NCBI RefSeq assembly: GCF_017305435.1
Contig: NZ_JAFKIP010000003.1
Coordinates: 186,001 to 250,000, forward strand
Direction of reading: 5' to 3'
From: Microbacterium sp.
GTDB taxonomy: Bacteria; Actinomycetota; Actinomycetes; Actinomycetales; Microbacteriaceae
Length of the DNA stretch: 64,000 bases
A program made the translations under genes and the position numbers. Under the pieces are notes generated by a model. The model was not told the DNA's origin. It ran no database searches and saw only the letters and a program-made list of their open reading frames with translations. Shown piece after piece: positions 59,803 through 64,000 of the stretch. Numbering within the stretch: position 1 is the first letter of the stretch; the number at the start of each line of letters is the position of its first letter.

Positions 59803-61421
59803 GCACCCTCCTGCCCCTGCTGCGACAGCGCCTGCGGCGCGATGCGGTGCAGCTGATCCTGTGGATCGGCGGCACGGCGGCCCTCGCGGTATCCGGCTTC
59901 GCGGGAGTCGTCACCTCTTACGGAGACGCCGAGCAGCGCACCGCGCTCCTCGCGACGGTCATGGCGAACCCCGTCATCCTGCTCTTCCGCGGCCTTCCCT
60001 CCGGCGCCGGCGAGTCGCAGATGGTCGTCTTCCTGCTGCTGCCGTGGCTGCTCCTGCTCGCCGCGCTCATGAGCTCGTTCCTCGCGGTGCGGCACACCCG
60101 CGGCGATGAGGAGGACGGACGCCTGGAGCTCCTCTCCGCGACGCCGGCGGGGCGGTGGATGCCGCTTGTCGCGACCCTCGTGCACGGCATCGTCGCGAAC
60201 ATCGCCCTGGGCGCCCTCGTCGGAGCGGCGTTCCTCGCGAACGGCGCGGCCGTGACCGGATCGGTGCTCGTCGGGGTCTCGTGCACCCTCGTCGGCGTCG
60301 TGTTCCTCGGGGTCGGCCTCGTCGCGGCGCAGCTCATGCCGACGTCGCGCGGAGCGAACGCGCTCGCGGTCTGGGTCCTCGTGGGCACGTTCGTCCTCGC
60401 GGGCATCGGCAACACGCTCGGCACCCCCAGCGACGATCTCACGCGCATGTACAGCTCGTGGGTGACCTGGCTGTCGCCGTTCGGCTGGGCGGAGAACGTG
60501 CGCGCCTTCGACGCCGATGCCGCCGGCCCCGTCGGCCTGCTCGGCATCGCTTCGGCCCTGTTCATCGCCGCCGCGGCAGCGCTGCAATCGCGGCGCGACA
60601 TCGGCGGCGCGTTCGTCGCGGAGCGCACCGGTCGGGCGCGAGCACGGGCCGACTTCGGCTCGAACCTGGCGCTGATCACCCGGCAGTCGACCGCGTCGAT
60701 TGTCGGATGGGTCGTCGGCGGCCTGCTCACGGGCGTCCTCGCGACGTCGCTCGGGGCGGTCGCGAACCAGATCGGGGGCCAGAACCCGTCGGTCGCCGAG
60801 GTGCTCGACAAGCTCGCGGGCGGAGGCGGCGACCTCGAACGGGGCATCGTCGTCGTGTTCTTCCTCATGCTCGGCATCCTCGCCGCCTGCGCGGGCGTGC
60901 AGACGATCGCCCTCGCGCGCCGGGAGGAGACGCGCGGCACCGCGGAGATCGTGCTCGCGACTCCGATCTCGCGCGTGCGGTGGCTCGCGGACTACCTCAT
61001 CGTGGCGATGGTCGCCGCCGCGCTGACCCTCGTCGCCGGAACGGCCGGGGCGGTCTTCGGCGCGCTGACGACCGACGACACGGGCACCCTCGTGCGTGAC
61101 GCGGCGATCGCGGCGGCAGGCCAGTTGCCGGCGGCCTGGGTCTTCGTCGGCCTCACGGCGCTCATCTTCGTGCTCGCACCGCGCCTGACGATCGCGGGTG
61201 GCTGGGTGCTGGTGATGGTCGCGGCGATGATCGGGCTGTTCGGCCCGCTGTTCGGCATGGCCGAGTCCGCCACGAAGGTGTCCCCGTTCGCCGCAGCTCC
61301 GTCGCCGACCACCGACGGCATCGACGCGGGCGGCCTGTGGTGGATCGTCATCGCCGTCGTGGCGCTGACCGCGGCATCCGTGGCCGCGATGCGCCGACGG
61401 GAGCTCGCGCCGGCGGGATGA
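59799..61421 (+). CDS. ABC transporter permease (exporter type)
   Basis: A 540-residue membrane protein with about 12 hydrophobic helices in two similar halves, each with an RREETRGTAEIVLATPISR- or RHTRGDEEDGRLELLSATPA-type cytoplasmic loop (near residues 98 and 370). This duplicated layout is that of actinobacterial exporter permeases of the tetronasin/polyketide-antibiotic type. It overlaps the ATPase stop (ATGA). There is no substrate-binding protein, consistent with export. Confidence 0.88.
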   Translation: MSTLLPLLRQRLRRDAVQLILWIGGTAALAVSGFAGVVTSYGDAEQRTALLATVMANPVILLFRGLPSGAGESQMVVFLLLPWLLLLAALMSSFLAVRHTRGDEEDGRLELLSATPAGRWMPLVATLVHGIVANIALGALVGAAFLANGAAVTGSVLVGVSCTLVGVVFLGVGLVAAQLMPTSRGANALAVWVLVGTFVLAGIGNTLGTPSDDLTRMYSSWVTWLSPFGWAENVRAFDADAAGPVGLLGIASALFIAAAAALQSRRDIGGAFVAERTGRARARADFGSNLALITRQSTASIVGWVVGGLLTGVLATSLGAVANQIGGQNPSVAEVLDKLAGGGGDLERGIVVVFFLMLGILAACAGVQTIALARREETRGTAEIVLATPISRVRWLADYLIVAMVAAALTLVAGTAGAVFGALTTDDTGTLVRDAAIAAAGQLPAAWVFVGLTALIFVLAPRLTIAGGWVLVMVAAMIGLFGPLFGMAESATKVSPFAAAPSPTTDGIDAGGLWWIVIAVVALTAASVAAMRRRELAPAG

Positions 61422-61461
61422 CCGCGGCGACGACGGCGCGGTCATCGACTACCGTCGAGGA

Positions 61462-61998
61462 GTGAGCGAGACCGCCGAAACGTACACCGTGGCCACCGAC
61501 GGCGCCTGCAAGGGCAACCCCGGACCGACCGGCTGGGCCTGGGTCGGCGAGGACGGTCAGTGGGCGGCGGGGGCGATCCCGGTCGGGACGAACAACATCG
61601 GCGAGCTGATGGGGCTGCTGAAGGCGATCGAGGATCACGCCGGCATCCCGCATCTGGTCGTGCAGGCGGACTCGAAGTACGCCATCGACACGTATTCCTC
61701 GTGGATGGACGCCCACCGCCGCCGGGGGTGGAAGACCTCCACCGGCGCCCCGACCAAGAACCGCGACCTGCTCGAGCAGCTCATCGCCGCCCGCGACGCG
61801 CGGCGGGCGGCGGGTCTCCCCGACGTCGTGCTGGAGCACGTGCGTGGGCACCGTGGGCACGTGCTCAACGAGTGGGCGGACGAGCGCGCCGTGCGCGGCG
61901 CCGATCACGCCGCGAAGGGCACCGCGAGCGCGTGGTCGAGCCTCGGCGGCCTGCATCCGGCCCTCGATGTGAGCGCGGCGCCGTCCAAGAAGCGCTGA
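61462..61998 (+). CDS. Ribonuclease HI family protein
   Basis: A 178-residue protein with an RNase HI domain. YTVATDGACKGNPGPTGWAW has the first catalytic aspartate, NNIGELMGLLKAIE the glutamate, VVQADSKYAIDTYSSWM the second aspartate, and HVRGHRGHVLNEWADERAV the histidine and last aspartate. A 25-residue tail follows. The GTG start is supported by TACCGT (61450-61455) six bases upstream, a leaderless pattern; the purine run GAGGAG abuts the start codon and is too close for a ribosome site. Confidence 0.92.
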   Translation: MSETAETYTVATDGACKGNPGPTGWAWVGEDGQWAAGAIPVGTNNIGELMGLLKAIEDHAGIPHLVVQADSKYAIDTYSSWMDAHRRRGWKTSTGAPTKNRDLLEQLIAARDARRAAGLPDVVLEHVRGHRGHVLNEWADERAVRGADHAAKGTASAWSSLGGLHPALDVSAAPSKKR

Positions 61999-62024
61999 GA
62001 ATGCGCTGAGCCCGCGCATCGCCG

Positions 62025-62110
62025 GTGCACAACTCCTTCGATTCGACACGCACAGGCAGGGCGAAACGATTCGGGGGGCGCCTCTCGACCGTATCGAAGG
62101 AGTTGTGCAC
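62025..62110. repeat. 86-bp element with perfect 18-bp terminal inverted repeats
   Basis: Left arm 62025-62042 (GTGCACAACTCCTTCGAT) and right arm 62093-62110 are exact reverse complements. The interior is 50 bases with a purine/AT-richer core (GCGAAACGATTCGG). It lies between the convergent RNase H and Nudix genes, so it could end transcription, but the arms are longer than needed and the element is built like the one at 50640-50745. Confidence 0.7.
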
Positions 62111-62145
62111 GCTGCACCCACGCCCGGTGCGCCCGATCTCCGAGG

Positions 62146-62634
62146 TCAGGAACCGCCGACGCCCAGCATCCCGACCAGTCGGTCGAGGGCCGGGCGCTGG
62201 CCCGCGACCAGAAGGGAGCGGGCTTCGGCGAGCCCCACCCATTCCGCGCGGTCGACCTCGGGGAACGACTGCCGCCGTCCGGACCGCGGCGGCCACTCCA
62301 TCTCGAACTCCCCGAACACGAACACCGGGTCGGATGCCGCGAACGCCGATCCGTCCGCCGCGAACACGGTCACCCGTTTGCCGGACGCATAGGCGAAGGT
62401 GCCGAGCTCGGCGTACGGCCCGGGAGGCGCGTCGACGCCGAGCTCTTCGCGGAACTCCCGGCGCGCGGCATCGATCGCCGTCTCGCGGGCCGGATCGAAC
62501 TCGCCCTTCGGGATCGACCACGCGCCCTCATGGCGGCGCGCCCAGAAAGGCCCGCCCATGTGGGCGACGAGCACCACCACCTCACCGTCCGGGAGTGCCC
62601 GGTGCAGCAGGATGCCGGCGCTCGTCACCGCCAC
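62146..62634 (-). CDS. Nudix hydrolase
   Basis: A 162-residue Nudix protein. WSIPKGEFDPARETAIDAAR leads into the Nudix box, which ends REFREELGVD near residue 65 (pattern Gx5Ex7REUxEExGU). AFAASDPVFVFGEFEMEWPP and SFPEVDRAEWVGLAEARSLL are typical of the subgroup that hydrolyses nucleoside di- or polyphosphates such as 8-oxo-dGTP or diadenosine compounds; the substrate is not clear. The GTG start is six bases after the aldo-keto reductase stop, so the two are translated together. Confidence 0.9.
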   Translation of the reverse strand: MAVTSAGILLHRALPDGEVVVLVAHMGGPFWARRHEGAWSIPKGEFDPARETAIDAARREFREELGVDAPPGPYAELGTFAYASGKRVTVFAADGSAFAASDPVFVFGEFEMEWPPRSGRRQSFPEVDRAEWVGLAEARSLLVAGQRPALDRLVGMLGVGGS

Positions 62635-62640
62635 GGCGGT

Positions 62641-63654
62641 TCAGACGAGTCGCGTCTTCGGCGAGACCGTGTACGTCGCGGATCCGTCCGAGACCGCGAC
62701 GGACGCGAGCGCGGCGTTCACCGCGTCGTAGGCCGACTGCTCGAGCACGATCTCGGACGCCTTGACCGTGTCCTCGAGCTGCTCGGGGCGCGAGGCTCCG
62801 ACCAGGGCCGCGGCGATGTTCGGGTTGTGCAGCACCCACGCGAGCGAGAGCTGCGCGACCGTGATGCCGGCCTCCTCGGCGATCGGCGTCAGCTTCTGCA
62901 CGGCCTCGAGCACGTCATCCCGCAGGAACCGCTTGATGAAGTTGGCGCCGCTCTTCTCGTCGGTCGCGCGCGATCCTTCCGGCACGGGCTGGCCGGGCAG
63001 GTACTTGCCGGTGAGCACGCCCTGGGCGAGCGGCGACCAGACGATCTGAGAGATCCCGAGCTCTTCGGACGCCGGGATCACCTTCTCCTCGATCACGCGC
63101 CACAGCGCCGAGTACTGCGGCTGGTTCGAGACGAGCTGGAATCCCAGCTGCTGAGCGAGCGCGTGGCCGTCGCGCAGCTGCTCGGCCGTCCATTCGCTCA
63201 CGCCGATGTAGAGGGCTTTGCCCTGGCGGACGATGTCGGCGAAGGCCTGCATCGTCTCTTCGAGCGGCGTCTCGTAGTCGTAGCGGTGCGCCTGGTACAG
63301 GTCGACATAATCGACCTCGAGGCGGCGCAGCGACCCGTGGATGCCGTCGAAGATGTGCTTGCGCGACAGCCCGGTGTCGTTCGCGCCCTTGCGTCCGATC
63401 GGGAAGTACACCTTCGTGAAGATCTCGAGCGACTCGCGCGGCTGCCCCTTCAGGGCCTTCGCGAGGACGACCTCCGCCGCCGTGTTGGCGTACGTGTCGG
63501 CGGTGTCGAAGGTCGTGATCCCGAGGTCCAGCGCCTTGTGCACGGTCGTGATCGCCGCGTCGTCGCCCACCTGCGACGCGTGCGTGACCCAGTTGCCGTA
63601 GGTGATCTCCGAGATCTTGAAGCCGCTGTTGCCGAGATAGCGATAGTTGACCAT
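62641..63654 (-). CDS. Aldo/keto reductase
   Basis: A 337-residue AKR of the potassium-channel-beta-like group. MVNYRYLGNSGFKISEITYG, DLGITTFDTADTYANTAAEV (catalytic Asp and Tyr), LEIFTKVYFPIG (Lys), DLYQAHRYDYETPLEETM (His) and QPQYSALWRVIEEKVIPASE are in family order. It reduces aldehydes with NADPH; the substrate is unknown. Transcription is probably leaderless: TAGCGT (63661-63666, minus strand) is six bases before the ATG. Confidence 0.94.
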   Translation of the reverse strand: MVNYRYLGNSGFKISEITYGNWVTHASQVGDDAAITTVHKALDLGITTFDTADTYANTAAEVVLAKALKGQPRESLEIFTKVYFPIGRKGANDTGLSRKHIFDGIHGSLRRLEVDYVDLYQAHRYDYETPLEETMQAFADIVRQGKALYIGVSEWTAEQLRDGHALAQQLGFQLVSNQPQYSALWRVIEEKVIPASEELGISQIVWSPLAQGVLTGKYLPGQPVPEGSRATDEKSGANFIKRFLRDDVLEAVQKLTPIAEEAGITVAQLSLAWVLHNPNIAAALVGASRPEQLEDTVKASEIVLEQSAYDAVNAALASVAVSDGSATYTVSPKTRLV

Positions 63655-63712
63655 GACCCCACGCTAGCGGCGACGGTGGATGCCGCGGGCCGAGCGACGG
63701 GATGTGACGCGA

Positions 63713-64000
63713 TCAGTCGACGGGGACGGATGCCGCGACGGCGCGGTCCTCCTCGGTGGCGACGAGCTGACCGCAGGCGCCGTCGATCTCCTTGCCGCGG
63801 GTGTCGCGGAGGGTCGTCGGGATGCCGGCCTCGTTGAGCCGGCGCACGAACTCGCGCTGCACGTCCTTCTCCGACGCCGTCCACACCGACCCGGGGGTCG
63901 GGTTCAGCGGGATGGGGTTGACGTGCACCCAGCCGTGACCGCGTGCGTTGAGCTTCTGGGCGAGGAGGTCCGCGCGCCAGGCGTGGTCGTTCATGTCCTT
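63713..64000 (-). CDS. rlmN: 23S rRNA (adenine-C2)-methyltransferase, C-terminal part
   Basis: The last 95 or so residues of RlmN; the rest is beyond the window. [20 protein letters not shown] and [20 protein letters not shown] are diagnostic, the latter with the conserved C-terminal cysteine that forms the methyl-cysteine intermediate. RlmN is a radical SAM enzyme that methylates A2503 of 23S rRNA and also some tRNAs. Confidence 0.93.
   Translation of the reverse strand, partial: KDMNDHAWRADLLAQKLNARGHGWVHVNPIPLNPTPGSVWTASEKDVQREFVRRLNEAGIPTTLRDTRGKEIDGACGQLVATEEDRAVAASVPVD

Overview
The window is about 64 kb of very GC-rich DNA with tightly packed genes, many overlapping by 1 or 4 bases. 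Gene content (circularly permuted ATP-grasp/alpha-E/transglutaminase cassette, LAXTG-type surface anchor, fused PutA, prp operon led by a GntR regulator), leaderless promoters of the form TANNNT-N6-8-start, and a dense scatter of the word GGATGCC/GGCATCC all point to a high-GC actinobacterium, most likely Microbacteriaceae (Microbacterium or a close relative). The genus is inference. No tRNA, rRNA, IS element, integrase, prophage or CRISPR array was seen, and no stretch without a gene exceeds 300 bases.

Layout. (1) 1-5.7 kb: a four-gene minus-strand cluster built around phosphoenolpyruvate (PEP) phosphotransfer domains: a stand-alone swivel domain, a 479-residue protein and a 205-residue protein I do not recognise, and a PPDK-like enzyme cut by the window edge. 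A TetR gene and a palindrome lie upstream. (2) 5.8-9.3 kb: transglutaminase, alpha-E and circularly permuted ATP-grasp proteins. (3) 9.4-19.5 kb: membrane molybdopterin oxidoreductase, dimethylargininase-like hydrolase plus ornithine aminotransferase, TetR, putA, LysR and a thioesterase. (4) 19.56-30.57 kb: an island-like block bounded by imperfect 31-32 bp direct repeats. It holds a GAF/Fis regulator, a five-gene operon with the subunit pattern of acetophenone carboxylase, and a zinc alcohol dehydrogenase. (5) 30.7-34.0 kb: GNAT, GH51 arabinofuranosidase, LacI. (6) 34.0-39.4 kb: acyl-CoA dehydrogenase, enoyl-CoA hydratase, EtfB, EtfA and a membrane b-type cytochrome with N-terminal repeats. 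(7) 39.6-43.3 kb: a cell-wall-anchored 5'-nucleotidase with a PHO-box-like site. (8) 43.4-47.6 kb: 2-methylcitrate cycle operon (GntR-prpD-prpB-prpC). (9) 47.7-54.1 kb: kinase/aminotransferase fusion, alanine dehydrogenase, AsnC, amino-acid/polyamine permease. (10) 54.2-58.8 kb: PEP synthase, its regulatory kinase/phosphatase, and a thiolase. (11) 58.8-64 kb: ABC exporter, RNase H, Nudix hydrolase, aldo-keto reductase and the C-terminus of RlmN.

Together the genes describe growth on small non-sugar carbon sources. A secondary alcohol could be oxidised to a ketone and carboxylated to a beta-keto acid, which is thiolysed after CoA activation. Propionyl-CoA would enter through the methylcitrate cycle, acyl-CoAs through AcdH/ETF, and proline, arginine derivatives and alanine through their dehydrogenases and transaminases. 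PEP synthase would return pyruvate to gluconeogenesis.

The strongest candidates for undescribed biology are the PEP-swivel cluster (1-4946) and the ketone-carboxylase island with its Fis-type regulator. That regulator has a decayed AAA+ domain, and its apparent 21-bp operator recurs in front of a permease 31 kb away. Two small elements with perfect 18- and 20-bp inverted repeats and the ETF-linked cytochrome b are also notable.
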